Source of the DNA: Bacillota bacterium | GTDB taxonomy: Bacteria; Bacillota; Clostridia; Christensenellales; UMGS416 | Reading direction: 5' to 3' | DNA: 57,421 nt | NCBI GenBank assembly: GCA_023422005.1 | Contig: JAEZSC010000141.1 | Span: forward strand, 1-57,421 | Part shown: positions 9,462 through 20,644 of the stretch, piece by piece | Layout of the letters: every line of letters starts with the position of its first letter | Position numbering within the stretch: the stretch's first letter is position 1 | The notes under the pieces: generated by a model | What the model was told of the DNA's origin: nothing | Databases searched by the model: none | The model's input: the letters and a program-made list of their open reading frames with translations, nothing else | Translations under genes and position numbers: made by a program

Positions 9462-10661
9462 CTATTTGCGTTGAAACAGCCTTGTCGCAAAGGCACTGGC
9501 CGCCTCCACGGCATAGCTTGCGCGGCGCATCGCCATCTGGGCGGCTGTACCCTCGCGGCGGCCGGGAGCGAACAGCTCAGCCAGCGGGTTAGCGCGGTCC
9601 AACACAATGTCGCACAGCAGCTGCGCGGCAGCGGCGGCCTGGGCCAGACCCCAGCGGCCCACGCCTGCGGCCTGCAGGTGCGTGGGCTGCTCGGCGCTCA
9701 CCTTGCCCACCAGGGGCAGGCCGTCGCCGGCGGAAGCCTGCGGGCACAGCCATTCCCGCGACACCTGGGCGCCGGGGAACGCCTGCGCTGCCCATCGGCG
9801 CAGATTGCCCGCCTCCACCGGACTGGTCTTTGCGGGCGTGTGGCTGACGATCAACTGCTCTCCATGGGGCGTAAGGGCGATACCGCCGCCTGCCGGCACC
9901 CACTGGCCCTGCACCGCCGGTGCTCCCCGCAGCGCTGCCATGGCCACCGTGGAAGCCGCCAGCCGCATCGGCGGCCAGCCATCCACCGCTGTAGCCTGTG
10001 CCGTGCCCACGATGTTGAGGGCACGCAGGCTGCCGCCGGATGTGTATATCACATTGCCTGCCACGCGCAAAGCAGGGCTGCCCTCAAAGATACGGCCACC
10101 CTGCCGCGACACCGCGGAAGCCAAGCCGCACATCAGCTTGACCGGGTGGAGGCTGGCCTGATAGGGTAAGCTCAGCGCCGCCCGATGGACAACCGGAAAG
10201 CTGCCGCCTTCGGTCAGCCGCACCGGCAGGCCCAATCGTTCCAATGCCCTCTGCTCCCGCTCCAGCGCCGCAAGGTCCGCTTCACCGCCATAGCAGAAGG
10301 TATCCTGCGCGCTTAAACCGCAGGCGATCTCCTCCTCCGCCACAATGCCGGCCATGAGGCTGACCGCTTGGGCGTGGGTCTGGGCGATCGCGCCGGCCGC
10401 TTGCGCGCCAAGGCGGTTGATAAGCGCATCATAACGCAGGCCGGGCAGCGCGCTGAGCGCTCCCGTGCCCTGCCCCGAAGCGCTGCTGCCCACGGTACGC
10501 GCCTCCAACACGGCCACGCGCACGCCATGGCCGCCCAGCAGATAGGCTGCTGTCAGCGCCACCAGGCCGCCGCCGATAAACGCGACATCCACGCGGACAT
10601 CGCCGCGCAGCGGCGCGTGGCGCTGGCAGCTTTCATCGTGCCAGATGGAGCCTTCGGGCAT
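9462..10661 (-). CDS. FAD-dependent oxidoreductase of the DAO family
   Basis: A 399-residue flavoprotein of the D-amino-acid-oxidase/glycine-oxidase fold. The N-terminus has the dinucleotide motif VDVAFIGGGLVALTAAYLL followed by AVLEARTVGSSASGQGTG, the flavin-binding Arg/Ser/Gly-rich stretch of this family. The C-terminal third has a second FAD segment (AAGVGRWGLAQAAAAAQLL). Some relatives carry a C-terminal Rieske domain; none is seen here. GGGAGG lies 8 bases before the ATG. The substrate is not predictable from sequence and no neighbour gives a pathway. It is convergent with galE and divergent from ldh. Confidence 0.8.
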   Translation of the reverse strand: MPEGSIWHDESCQRHAPLRGDVRVDVAFIGGGLVALTAAYLLGGHGVRVAVLEARTVGSSASGQGTGALSALPGLRYDALINRLGAQAAGAIAQTHAQAVSLMAGIVAEEEIACGLSAQDTFCYGGEADLAALEREQRALERLGLPVRLTEGGSFPVVHRAALSLPYQASLHPVKLMCGLASAVSRQGGRIFEGSPALRVAGNVIYTSGGSLRALNIVGTAQATAVDGWPPMRLAASTVAMAALRGAPAVQGQWVPAGGGIALTPHGEQLIVSHTPAKTSPVEAGNLRRWAAQAFPGAQVSREWLCPQASAGDGLPLVGKVSAEQPTHLQAAGVGRWGLAQAAAAAQLLCDIVLDRANPLAELFAPGRREGTAAQMAMRRASYAVEAASAFATRLFQRK

Positions 10662-10824
10662 CGCAGCAGCCTCCCTTTCACATGGTATTCGATGAACTTA
10701 CTCTGTCCAAGGTGACGCAATGAATGCATTTTCGCGCAAATCGGCCATACTAGTATCGGTTTCAGCGGCCCCCGCGGAAGCAACCAATTTCATCCATACA
10801 GGATATTGACCAAAGGAGTCTGCC

Positions 10825-11766
10825 ATGCTCAATAGCAAGAAATGCGCCGTCATAGGCTGCGGCCTCGTGGGCTCCACATCGGCCTTCGCGCTGATGGGCA
10901 GCGGGCTGTTCAGCGAGATCGTAATGCTGGACATCAACCGCAACCGCGCCCAGGGCGAAGCCATGGACTTGAACCACGGCATGCCCTTCGCCCAACCCGT
11001 GGACATCCATGCCGGCGATTATACCGACGTGGCCGGCGCGGCGCTGGTCGTGATCGCCGCGGGCGTGGCACAGAAGCCCGGCGAAACGCGGCTGGATCTG
11101 GCGCAGAAGAACATCGCTGTATTCCGGGAGATCATCGGCGAAATCGTAAAGATCAACACCGACTGCGTGCTGCTGATCGTAACCAACCCTGTGGACGTGC
11201 TGACCTACGCGGCGTGGAAGTTTTCGGGCTTCCCAGCGCAGCGGGTGCTGGGCTCGGGCACCGTGCTGGACACAGCCAGGCTCAAATACCTGCTGGGCGA
11301 GCATTACGACATCGACCCGCGCAACGTGCACGCCATGGTCGTGGGCGAGCACGGCGACACGGAGCTGCCGCTGTGGAGCACCGCCAATGTGGGCGGCCTG
11401 CCGCTGGATGTGTGGTGCGCCGCCTGTGGCCGAGGCGCCCAACAGGAAGAGCTGGACCACATCTTTGAGGACGTGCGCACATCCGCCTACCGCATCATAG
11501 AGGGCAAGGGCGCCACCTATTACGCAGTAGCCATGGCCGTGCTGCGCATCGCCAAGGCGGTGGTGCGGGGCGAGAACGCCGTGCTGACCGTATCCTCGCT
11601 GCTGCAGGGGCAATACGGCCAGCGGGACGTGTGCCTGGGGCTTCCGGCCATTGTGGGCCGTGGCGGCGTGCAGCGGCTGCTGGATGTGCCGCTGACCGCC
11701 CAGGAGCAGGCAAAATTGCAGGCTTCCGCTGATGCTGTTCGTGCTGTGATCATGGGTCGTTTATAG
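10825..11766 (+). CDS. ldh: L-lactate dehydrogenase
   Basis: Cytoplasmic NAD-dependent enzyme reducing pyruvate to lactate to regenerate NAD+ in fermentation. It has 313 residues, the family length. The NAD-binding glycine motif is GCGLVGSTSAFALM, the VTNPVDVLTY segment is conserved, and the catalytic His lies in VVGEHGDTELPLWS. The Arg of the substrate loop is in AQKPGETRLDL; the Q rather than R just before it favours lactate over malate dehydrogenase activity. AAAGGAG is well placed before the ATG. The following 289-base gap contains only a promoter for the next gene. Confidence 0.93.
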   Translation: MLNSKKCAVIGCGLVGSTSAFALMGSGLFSEIVMLDINRNRAQGEAMDLNHGMPFAQPVDIHAGDYTDVAGAALVVIAAGVAQKPGETRLDLAQKNIAVFREIIGEIVKINTDCVLLIVTNPVDVLTYAAWKFSGFPAQRVLGSGTVLDTARLKYLLGEHYDIDPRNVHAMVVGEHGDTELPLWSTANVGGLPLDVWCAACGRGAQQEELDHIFEDVRTSAYRIIEGKGATYYAVAMAVLRIAKAVVRGENAVLTVSSLLQGQYGQRDVCLGLPAIVGRGGVQRLLDVPLTAQEQAKLQASADAVRAVIMGRL

Positions 11767-11980
11767 CTTCACATTGAGGCAAAATAGATTCCGTGCCCGT
11801 CGGCGCTACCTGCGCATCCTGCGCCATGGAAAAAGGTCTCCGGCTGCCCTTCGGTATCTTAGACATCAAATTCTTATAAACCGATTTCTTAGCCCTTACT
11901 AGGTTCTTGGAACAGTGCTGTTCTCATCAGACGAGCGGCACATCTATATCTTATTCACCGATATTTCTTCATTCTATGTA

Positions 11981-12009
11981 TTGACAAATATTGGCTCCAT
12001 GTTTATGCT
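11981..12009 (+). promoter_or_regulatory. Sigma-A-type promoter for the GGDEF gene
   Basis: A perfect TTGACA (11981-11986), a 17-base spacer and TATGCT (12004-12009) lie 46 bases before the ATG. The region from 11860 is clearly more AT-rich than the coding sequence around it. Confidence 0.65.
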
Positions 12010-12055
12010 TTCTCCATACAGATATGCATCAGAATATATGGAAGGATGTTGAACC

Positions 12056-12703
12056 ATGGAACAGAACGTTACCCCGAATCATCTGGATCAGCTGACCGGT
12101 CTTAGGAACTTCGGCTGCTTTGTGAAAGAACTGGAGCAGATGGCAGCCCACGCCACGGAGGCCTGCGCTGATCTTTCCCTGGCCATGGTGGACATCGATC
12201 ATTTCCTCAAGGTCAATGAGCTTTATGGCCGCGAAGTTGGCGACGAGGTGATCCGCTCGGTGGCCGACCATCTGCGCGAGGGCCTGCCGGAGGCCCGGGT
12301 GTACCGCTATGCCGGCGATGAATTCGCCGTGCTGATGCCGGAAACCGAGAAGGAGAGCGCCTTCCTGAAGCTGGAGCGCCTACGGGAATCCTTCGGCGTG
12401 GAGCGCCAGGTCCGCAACTGCACGATGACGGTGGAACTGAGCGCAGGCATCTCCTGCTGCCCGGAGGATGGCAGCCGCACCGCCGAGATCATCCGCAAGG
12501 CCGAGGGTGCGCTGTTCCGCGCCAAAGCCGGCGGCCGCAGCCGCGTGTGCCTGAGTCGCGAGGAGAAGCTGGTGACCAAGACCAGCCACTACACCTACGA
12601 ACAGCTGCAGAGGCTAAGCACATTGGCTAAGAAGGAAGGCATGGGCGAGGCCGTGCTGCTGCGCGAAGCGCTGGATGACCTGTTAAAGAAGTATGACGAC
12701 TGA
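12056..12703 (+). CDS. GGDEF-domain protein with ribbon-helix-helix-like C-terminal tail
   Basis: A compact 215-residue protein. Residues about 10-165 form a diguanylate-cyclase domain: DIDHFLKVNELYG is the substrate-binding helix and the active loop reads YAGDEF, a GGDEF variant that can still be active. No RxxD inhibitory site lies five residues before it, so product feedback is unlikely. No sensory domain precedes it. The last 40 residues (from KTSHYTYEQLQRLSTLAKKE to the end) resemble a CopG-type ribbon-helix-helix, 'hxYTYEQL.RL..LA...G....LLREALDDLL'. This would be an unusual pairing of a signalling enzyme with a DNA-binding or dimerising module. The deaminase gene follows 22 bases later. 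Confidence 0.8.
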   Translation: MEQNVTPNHLDQLTGLRNFGCFVKELEQMAAHATEACADLSLAMVDIDHFLKVNELYGREVGDEVIRSVADHLREGLPEARVYRYAGDEFAVLMPETEKESAFLKLERLRESFGVERQVRNCTMTVELSAGISCCPEDGSRTAEIIRKAEGALFRAKAGGRSRVCLSREEKLVTKTSHYTYEQLQRLSTLAKKEGMGEAVLLREALDDLLKKYDD

Positions 12704-12725
12704 GCGCAAAGGAGGCAAAGAGCGT

Positions 12726-13373
12726 ATGACGTGGGACCAACTGTCCGCGCCGTGGCAGGCGGCTTTTGAGGAGGCGTGGGACGCTTACATGGGCGGCTCC
12801 ATCCCCATAGGCGCGGCGCTGGCAGACGAAACCGGCGCCGTCATCGCCCGGGGGCGTAACCGGCTGCAGGAGCGCGAAGCGCCATCCGGCCACATATGCT
12901 GGAACGAATTAGGCCACGCCGAGCTAAACACCCTGCTGCAAGTGAGCACCCCTGACCACCCCAACGTTAGAGGGTGCACGCTTTACACGACGGTGGAACC
13001 GTGCCCATTGTGCATGGGTGCGTTGGTGATGAGCAACGTGCGCAATCTGTGCTATGCCGCCCGAGATGGCTGGGCGGGCAGCGCAACTCACTCGCTGCAA
13101 ATGCCCTACATCGCATCAAAGAACATGAAAGTGCAAGGGCCTATCTTGACCCTAGGTGAAGTCAGCACGGTACTCAATGCCGAGCGAGCGCTCCATCAGA
13201 ACCCAAGCCCCGGCAATGCTCTGATCTGCCGATGGCGCGAGGACTACCCCGACGCCGTGGCGCTGGGACATCGCTGGTATAAGGAAGGCATTCTAACCGC
13301 CGCCGCTGAAGCCGGCCGAAGCGCGGCCTGGGCATTCGAAGCCATCAGCACGGCGCTGCCAGGCCGCCAATAA
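12726..13373 (+). CDS. Cytidine/deoxycytidylate-like zinc deaminase
   Basis: A 215-residue member of the nucleoside/tRNA-adenosine deaminase fold. The zinc site is complete: GHAELNTLL supplies the His and catalytic Glu, and TTVEPCPLCMGALVMSNV supplies the PCxxC cysteines. It is longer than TadA (about 160 residues) and lacks an obvious TadA tRNA-binding C-terminus, so a free base or nucleoside substrate, or an antibiotic-like one, is possible. The start is chosen for AAAGGAGG 10 bases upstream; an ATG at 12693, inside the previous gene, has no such site. Probably translated with the GGDEF gene. Confidence 0.8.
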   Translation: MTWDQLSAPWQAAFEEAWDAYMGGSIPIGAALADETGAVIARGRNRLQEREAPSGHICWNELGHAELNTLLQVSTPDHPNVRGCTLYTTVEPCPLCMGALVMSNVRNLCYAARDGWAGSATHSLQMPYIASKNMKVQGPILTLGEVSTVLNAERALHQNPSPGNALICRWREDYPDAVALGHRWYKEGILTAAAEAGRSAAWAFEAISTALPGRQ

Positions 13374-13376
13374 CGG

Positions 13377-14282
13377 TTATACCGCCTGCAGCGCCGCCGC
13401 TGCGCGCACGCGGGCGGCCACTTCATCGCGCACCGCCGCGGGCATGAGCACCCGGGCGCGGTCGCTGAGCTCGAAAAGCCTAAGGCAGGCCTGCTGGCGG
13501 TCGGCGAAGCCCGCCGTTACGATGACGCCGTCGGCGCTTTGACGTTGATTGAGTATGTTGAGACCCACGACGTCGGCCGGGCTGCGCAGCTCCACGATGA
13601 CCGGGAAGGCCGCCGCTGAACGCTGCCACCATCGCTGCCAGAAGCTCTCCAGAGAAAAACCATCGGGCAGTTCGAAGCCGCCCTCCAGTGGCTCCACGGC
13701 CCCGATGCCCTCGCAGGGCAGCACGCGCTCATTGCCCACTTCTTCGTCTAAAAACACCAGATGCCATCGCAGACCATCGCACACCAGGCCATAGGGCCGA
13801 GCGTCCACGTTATGGCCCTGCGCACTCAGCCGCACCCGCCGGCACTGCAGCGCCGCTTGGCGCAGCGCCATCAGCCGTGCGTCCGGCGGGCGCTGCGCCG
13901 GCCAGCCGTCGGCGGTGAACAGCAGCACCCGGGACAGGCCACGCAGTTCGTCGGCGTATTCCGGCGCTTCGCCGGTCAGCGCGGCCAGTGCGCGCGTGAG
14001 CTCCGCGGCCTGCGTTTGGGCCTGCCGGGCCGGCGCGGCCACGCCGCTTAGGTACAGCGCCAAGGGGCCTTCACAGCCCAGCTCTCTCCCGCCCTCGCCC
14101 AGCGCATAGCCGCCTTGGGGGCCGGCGTCGGCGCGGATGGGCAGGCCGTAGGCACTCAGAGCGTCCACGTCGCGATAGATCGTGCGCTCCGACGCACCCA
14201 GCGCGGTGGCCAACTCCCGAGCCTTGAGCTGCCCGCAGGCCTCCAGCAGGGCCACGATGGCCAGCGATCGGTCCTTCGCCAT
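13377..14282 (-). CDS. HTH and WYL-domain transcriptional regulator (YafY type)
   Basis: A 301-residue DNA-binding regulator. The N-terminal winged helix-turn-helix (LKARELATALGASERTIYRD) is the HTH_11/DeoR-like type and is followed by DVDALSAYGLPIRADAGPQGGYAL, the standard wing. The C-terminal two thirds match the WYL sensor layout (DARPYGLVCDGLRWHLVFLD corresponds to the W-Y-L strand; FADRQQACLRLFELSDRARV to the WCX end). The ATG at 14282 has GGAGG 8 bases upstream; the ATG at 14300 overlaps that site and is less likely. Target and ligand are unknown. Confidence 0.85.
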   Translation of the reverse strand: MAKDRSLAIVALLEACGQLKARELATALGASERTIYRDVDALSAYGLPIRADAGPQGGYALGEGGRELGCEGPLALYLSGVAAPARQAQTQAAELTRALAALTGEAPEYADELRGLSRVLLFTADGWPAQRPPDARLMALRQAALQCRRVRLSAQGHNVDARPYGLVCDGLRWHLVFLDEEVGNERVLPCEGIGAVEPLEGGFELPDGFSLESFWQRWWQRSAAAFPVIVELRSPADVVGLNILNQRQSADGVIVTAGFADRQQACLRLFELSDRARVLMPAAVRDEVAARVRAAAALQAV

Positions 14283-14392
14283 GGCGATGTCCTCCGGCAT
14301 ATCGGAATATTGCCATTATAACACAAACCCTGACATGTATATGCCAGGGTTTGACAGAAATACCGTTTTACACCGCAAATTCTTGCCTCTTT

Positions 14393-15313
14393 TCAGGCTC
14401 CGCAACACTTCTTATACTTCTTGCCGCTGCCGCAGGGGCACGGGGCGTTGCGGCCAGGCTCGTCCGTCGCGACATGGGGCTCATGGTGATCATGGCCGCA
14501 GCCACAGTCAGGCCCGTGGACATGGCCATGATGATCGTGGCCACATGCGCAGCCCTCGCCATGATCGTGGCCATGTTGATGATGGTCGTGGCCACAGTCA
14601 CAGTCTTCACCGTGGCTGTGGTGGTGCCCATGATGGTGATGGCTGTGCTCCTGAACCCGCCGGGCCGCCAGATCGTCCAGCTCAGCGGCGATCTCCTCAC
14701 CCTTCTCGAATTCCTCCAGCAGCTCATAGAGGTCCATCAGTGGCTCCAGCACCGCGGCGCGGTCTTCCATGCCCGCCACCTGGCGCGCCCGCTCCAATAT
14801 GGCGGCAGCCTTGGGCAGCGTGTCATCCTGCTGAATATAAAGTTCCGACCAGAGCACCCAGCCGTCGGGCACCTGTGGCACGTCGCGGGTCAGCGCGTCA
14901 TACTCCATCTCGGCAGCCAGCATATTGCCCTGCCGGGCATGGGCCTGCGCCCGGCTCATGCGCAGCAGATAGACCAGCACGCCATCGGTGCCGTCGGTGC
15001 GCTGTACGAACTCCGAGCAGAAATTCAGCAGCTCGGGGTAGTAATTTGGATCGGCTTCCATGGCCGCTTCCAGATCCATCACAACGGCCAGCGCCCATTC
15101 GCCGGGCTCCCGCAGGCCCACGGCGCGCAGAAGCGGTTCCACCCCGGGGGTCTTGTGATAATCCATCAGGCTGCAGGCGAAGCGCCATGCCTCCAGATGG
15201 TTGCCGGCAGCGGCTATTTTATCCGCCTGCTCTTCCCCCAGCGCGCCGGCAGAGCGGGAAAGCAGTTGGTAGAGCTTCTCCTCGTCGGATTCAGAAAGCG
15301 GAAAAGGCAGCAT
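14393..15313 (-). CDS. SEC-C motif protein with long His/Cys-rich metal-binding stretch
   Basis: 306 residues in three parts. Residues 1-220 are a helical, TPR-like region of unknown function. Residues about 225-285 are an extreme His/Cys/Asp segment in which the unit CxCGHDHH recurs three times (CDCGHDHH, CACGHDHH, CGCGHDHH) separated by HGHDHGEG-type spacers. The last 22 residues are a canonical zinc-binding SEC-C motif (NAPCPCGSGKKYKKCCG). The His-rich part should bind several transition-metal ions such as Ni, Zn or Cu. The gene follows the AIR-synthase gene after 24 bases, with AAGGAGG well placed. A nickel-storage or metallochaperone role is inference only. Confidence 0.8.
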   Translation of the reverse strand: MLPFPLSESDEEKLYQLLSRSAGALGEEQADKIAAAGNHLEAWRFACSLMDYHKTPGVEPLLRAVGLREPGEWALAVVMDLEAAMEADPNYYPELLNFCSEFVQRTDGTDGVLVYLLRMSRAQAHARQGNMLAAEMEYDALTRDVPQVPDGWVLWSELYIQQDDTLPKAAAILERARQVAGMEDRAAVLEPLMDLYELLEEFEKGEEIAAELDDLAARRVQEHSHHHHGHHHSHGEDCDCGHDHHQHGHDHGEGCACGHDHHGHVHGPDCGCGHDHHEPHVATDEPGRNAPCPCGSGKKYKKCCGA

Positions 15314-15337
15314 GGCAACCTCCTTAAGGTCTGCCGC

Positions 15338-16324
15338 CTAAGGCAGCAGCTTGAACAGTTCGTCGGCAGCGGGTGGGTCCATGGGGCCGGCAACGCCGGC
15401 GCGCACGACCCTGCAATCACCATCGGTGAACGCGCCGATGACGTTGGCCTCAATGCCAGCCGCCAGCAACGCGGCGGCCGCGGCAGGCCCGTCTTCGGCG
15501 GCCATCATCATACAGCCCGAGGAGATCAACCGCAGCGGTTCCACGCCGCGGGCCGCGCACAGCTTGGCCGTGATGGGCAGCACCGGCACGGCATCGGCAT
15601 CCACGGTGACACCGCAACCGCTGGCCTGGGCCATCTCCCACGCCGCTCCCAACACGCCGCCCTCGGTCACGTCGTGCATGGCGGTCACGCCGATGGCAGC
15701 AGCCATGCGGCCCTCGGGAACCACGCTGAGCCGCTGGGTCAGCGACCGGGCAAGGGTGATTTCGTCACTATTTAACACTCGCTCAGCGAAGAGCGGGGCG
15801 TCAGAGGCCACGATGACAGTCCCCTCCATGCCCGCCCACTTGGTGAGCACCAGCGCATCGCCGGGCCGCGCGCCGGCGGCTGAGAACACCTGCCCGCCCT
15901 CGGGCGCCAGGCCGATGGCCGTGGTACAAAGCACCGTGCGGGTCACGGCGTCGGTGAACTCGGTGTGCCCGCCCAGTATCTCCACACCCAGCGCCGCGGC
16001 CTCGGTTTGAGCCTGGCGCACGAGCTCGCCCAGCTCCTGGGCTTGTGTGCCCGGCGGTGCCAGCACCACCAGCAGCAGGCCCACGGGCTCAGCTCCTGCA
16101 GCGGCCACATCGTTCAGGCTCACGTGCACGGCCATTCGGCCGGCATCGGCGCTGGCTGCGGTGATGGGGTCAGCGGAAAAAACGACGACGCGGCCGTGGC
16201 TGCGGATGGCGCCGCAATCCACACCGATGCCGGGCCGCAGCACCACGTCGTCCCGGCGGGGCGAAAGCTCCGAGAGTATGATCTGCGCCAACTGCTCGTT
16301 GGTCAGCTTGCCCACGCCGTTCAT
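15338..16324 (-). CDS. AIR synthase-related protein (HypE/ThiL/SelD superfamily)
   Basis: 328 residues with the two-domain PurM fold: an N-terminal ATP-binding half (MAVHVSLNDVAAAGAEPVGL, as in HypE 'vNDlamsGA.P') and a C-terminal half (MHDVTEGGVLGAAWEMAQAS, ISSGCMMMAAEDG). HDVTEGG...G is the shared signature of this superfamily. It lacks the C-terminal PRIC-type cysteine peptide that HypE needs for the hydrogenase CN ligand, and no other hyp gene is in the window, so it belongs to the orphan 'HypE-like' group. The start codon overlaps the ligA stop (ATGA), so translation is coupled to ligA. The SEC-C protein follows. Confidence 0.8.
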   Translation of the reverse strand: MNGVGKLTNEQLAQIILSELSPRRDDVVLRPGIGVDCGAIRSHGRVVVFSADPITAASADAGRMAVHVSLNDVAAAGAEPVGLLLVVLAPPGTQAQELGELVRQAQTEAAALGVEILGGHTEFTDAVTRTVLCTTAIGLAPEGGQVFSAAGARPGDALVLTKWAGMEGTVIVASDAPLFAERVLNSDEITLARSLTQRLSVVPEGRMAAAIGVTAMHDVTEGGVLGAAWEMAQASGCGVTVDADAVPVLPITAKLCAARGVEPLRLISSGCMMMAAEDGPAAAAALLAAGIEANVIGAFTDGDCRVVRAGVAGPMDPPAADELFKLLP

Positions 16325-18345
16325 GGGCGCTCTCCAATCATGGCAAGGAACTCTACTTCGCTGACGCAAGGGATGCCCAGCGCCACGGCCTTGTCGTATT
16401 TGCTGCCGGCGTCCTCCCCCAGCAGCACGAAGCTGGTCTTGGCGGATACGCTCCCGCTGGTCTTGCCGCCGTGCTTCAAGATGTATTCCTCGGCCTGCTT
16501 GCGGCTCAAGGTAGGCAGCGTGCCGGTCAGCACGACGGTCTTGCCGGCCAACGCGCCTCCATCTGCATCAGGAACCGGCTTCGCCTGTTCTTCCTGAGGC
16601 TGCACGCCCAGTGACAGCAGCCGGTCCAGCGTGGCGGCGGTGTGCTCATCGGCAAAGAAATCCACGACCGACTGGGCCACGACACCCCCCACCCCCTCGA
16701 TGGTCAGCAGCTGTTCCATCGTGGCATGGCGCACGGCGTCAAAGGAACCGAAGGTCTTGGCGATGTCGCGAGCGGTCTTCTCCCCCACGCCGGGGATGCC
16801 CAGGGCATACAGGAACCGGTGCAGCTCCGGGCGCTTGCTTCGCTCTATGGCCTGCAGCAGGTTGTCGGCGCGCTTCTGCTCTTTCCCGCCAAACCCAGGC
16901 AGTGTCAACAGGCTTGCGCGGTCCACGGCGTACAGGTCGCTCACGTCCCGAAGGTGCAGGTCATGGAAGAACATCTCGGCGGTCTTGTCGGAGAAGGTCT
17001 CGATGTCCATGGCGTTGCGCGAGGCATAGTGCACCAGGCGGCTGACAGCCTGGGGCGGGCAGCCCAGCCCATTGGGGCAGAACAGGTGCGCCCCCTGTGC
17101 CACCACCTGGCTGCCGCAGGCCGGGCAATGCTCGGGCTTCTGCGGCGGCAGAGGGTGCAGTTCCGGGTCCTCCACGGCACCCATGATCTCGGGGATCACC
17201 TCGTTGCTGCGGCGGATCCACACGCGGCCGCCCAGCTGCACGCCCTTGCGCTGGATGTCGTCCCAGTTGTTCAGCGTGGCCCGGCGCACGGTGGCCCCGG
17301 CGATGTCCACGGGCTCCACCTCGGCCACCGGCGTCAGCTTGCCGGTGCGCCCGGCATCCCACACGATGTCGCGCACGACCGTTGTGATCTCCTCGGCTTC
17401 GAACTTCCAGGCGATCTCCCAGCGGGCAAAGCGGTTGGTGTAGCCCAACGCCCGGCGGGTCGCGAAATCCACGATCTTGACGACCATGCCGTCGATCAGA
17501 TAGTCCAGCGTGTTGCGGTCCCGCTCGGCCTCGGCGATAACCTCCAGCACCTGCTCGATCGTGCTGCATACCTTCAAAAAGGGGCTGCACGGAATGTGGT
17601 TGTCGCGGATGAACTCGATCATGTCCACATGGTTGGTGAGATTGCGGCCCTCGATATAGCCCACGTCATAGAAGAAGGCGCTCAGGTGCCGCGCGGCGGT
17701 CACGGCCGGGTCCAGGTTGCGCAGGGCCCCGGCGGCGCCGTTGCGGGCGTTCTTCAAGGGTTCGGCGGTCGTGCGGTTGTATTCCCTCCATGCGGAGAGC
17801 TTCATAAAGCACTCGCCGTGCACCTCCATGCGCCCCCTGTGGGCGATGGACAAAGGGATACCCCGCACGGTCTTAATCTGGGGCAGCACGGCCTCACCGA
17901 CCTCGCCGTTGCCACGGGTGGCCGCTTGCACCAACAGGCCGTTTTCATAGGTCAGGTTCACGGTCAGGCCGTCGAACTTATACTCCACGGCGAACTGCAG
18001 CGGCGGCAGGCGCTGGCCGGTCTGGGCTTCGTGGTCAGCCATCAGGCGCTGGCAGCGGGCCGCCCAGTCGCGTAGGGCAGCCTCGGTACGCACCTTGTCC
18101 ATGCTCCACAGCCGGGCCAGGTGGCGGTGCTGGTCGAAACCCTTAAGCGGCGCTCCGCCCACGCGCCCCGTGGGCGAATCGGGCAGCGCTCCGTACTGCT
18201 TCTCCAGCTCCAGCAGCTCGTCGTGCAGCGCGTCATACTCCGCGTCGCTTACCCGCGGCTCGTCCAGCACGTAATAGCGCCAGGCCAAATCATTGAGCAG
18301 CTCCACCAGCTGCGCCATGCGCTGCCGGTTCTGTGTGTCGTCCAT
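16321..18345 (-). CDS. ligA: NAD-dependent DNA ligase
   Basis: Seals nicks in DNA during replication and repair using NAD+. 674 residues, full length. Domains in order: Ia (WRYYVLDEPRVSDAEYDAL), adenylation domain with nucleophilic Lys about residue 123 in VEYKFDGLTVNL, OB fold, four-cysteine zinc finger (CPACGSQVVAQGAHLFCPNG), helix-hairpin-helix repeats (GIPGVGEKTARDIAKTFGSF), and a BRCT domain (LAGKTVVLTGTLPTLSRKQA). Some conserved motifs are altered: TRGNGEVGE instead of TRGDG..GE, and NARNGAAGALRNLDP for NpRNaAAGSLRqLDP. The ATG lies 4 bases after the pcrA stop. It may be a divergent subfamily member; whether another ligase exists elsewhere is unknown. Confidence 0.93.
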   Translation of the reverse strand: MDDTQNRQRMAQLVELLNDLAWRYYVLDEPRVSDAEYDALHDELLELEKQYGALPDSPTGRVGGAPLKGFDQHRHLARLWSMDKVRTEAALRDWAARCQRLMADHEAQTGQRLPPLQFAVEYKFDGLTVNLTYENGLLVQAATRGNGEVGEAVLPQIKTVRGIPLSIAHRGRMEVHGECFMKLSAWREYNRTTAEPLKNARNGAAGALRNLDPAVTAARHLSAFFYDVGYIEGRNLTNHVDMIEFIRDNHIPCSPFLKVCSTIEQVLEVIAEAERDRNTLDYLIDGMVVKIVDFATRRALGYTNRFARWEIAWKFEAEEITTVVRDIVWDAGRTGKLTPVAEVEPVDIAGATVRRATLNNWDDIQRKGVQLGGRVWIRRSNEVIPEIMGAVEDPELHPLPPQKPEHCPACGSQVVAQGAHLFCPNGLGCPPQAVSRLVHYASRNAMDIETFSDKTAEMFFHDLHLRDVSDLYAVDRASLLTLPGFGGKEQKRADNLLQAIERSKRPELHRFLYALGIPGVGEKTARDIAKTFGSFDAVRHATMEQLLTIEGVGGVVAQSVVDFFADEHTAATLDRLLSLGVQPQEEQAKPVPDADGGALAGKTVVLTGTLPTLSRKQAEEYILKHGGKTSGSVSAKTSFVLLGEDAGSKYDKAVALGIPCVSEVEFLAMIGERP

Positions 18346-18349
18346 GGGG

Positions 18350-20640
<2,291 letters not shown>

Positions 20641-20644
<4 letters not shown>

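Noticed and set aside
14440..14660. Short repeated units that could be mistaken for a CRISPR or tandem-repeat array
   Set aside because: They are the CxCGHDHH codons of the SEC-C protein; the spacing is irregular, there are no unique spacers and the frame is preserved.
15338..16324. Naming the AIR-synthase gene hypE or selD
   Set aside because: HypE's C-terminal cysteine and SelD's N-terminal Cys/Sec are absent, and no hydrogenase or selenium gene is nearby.
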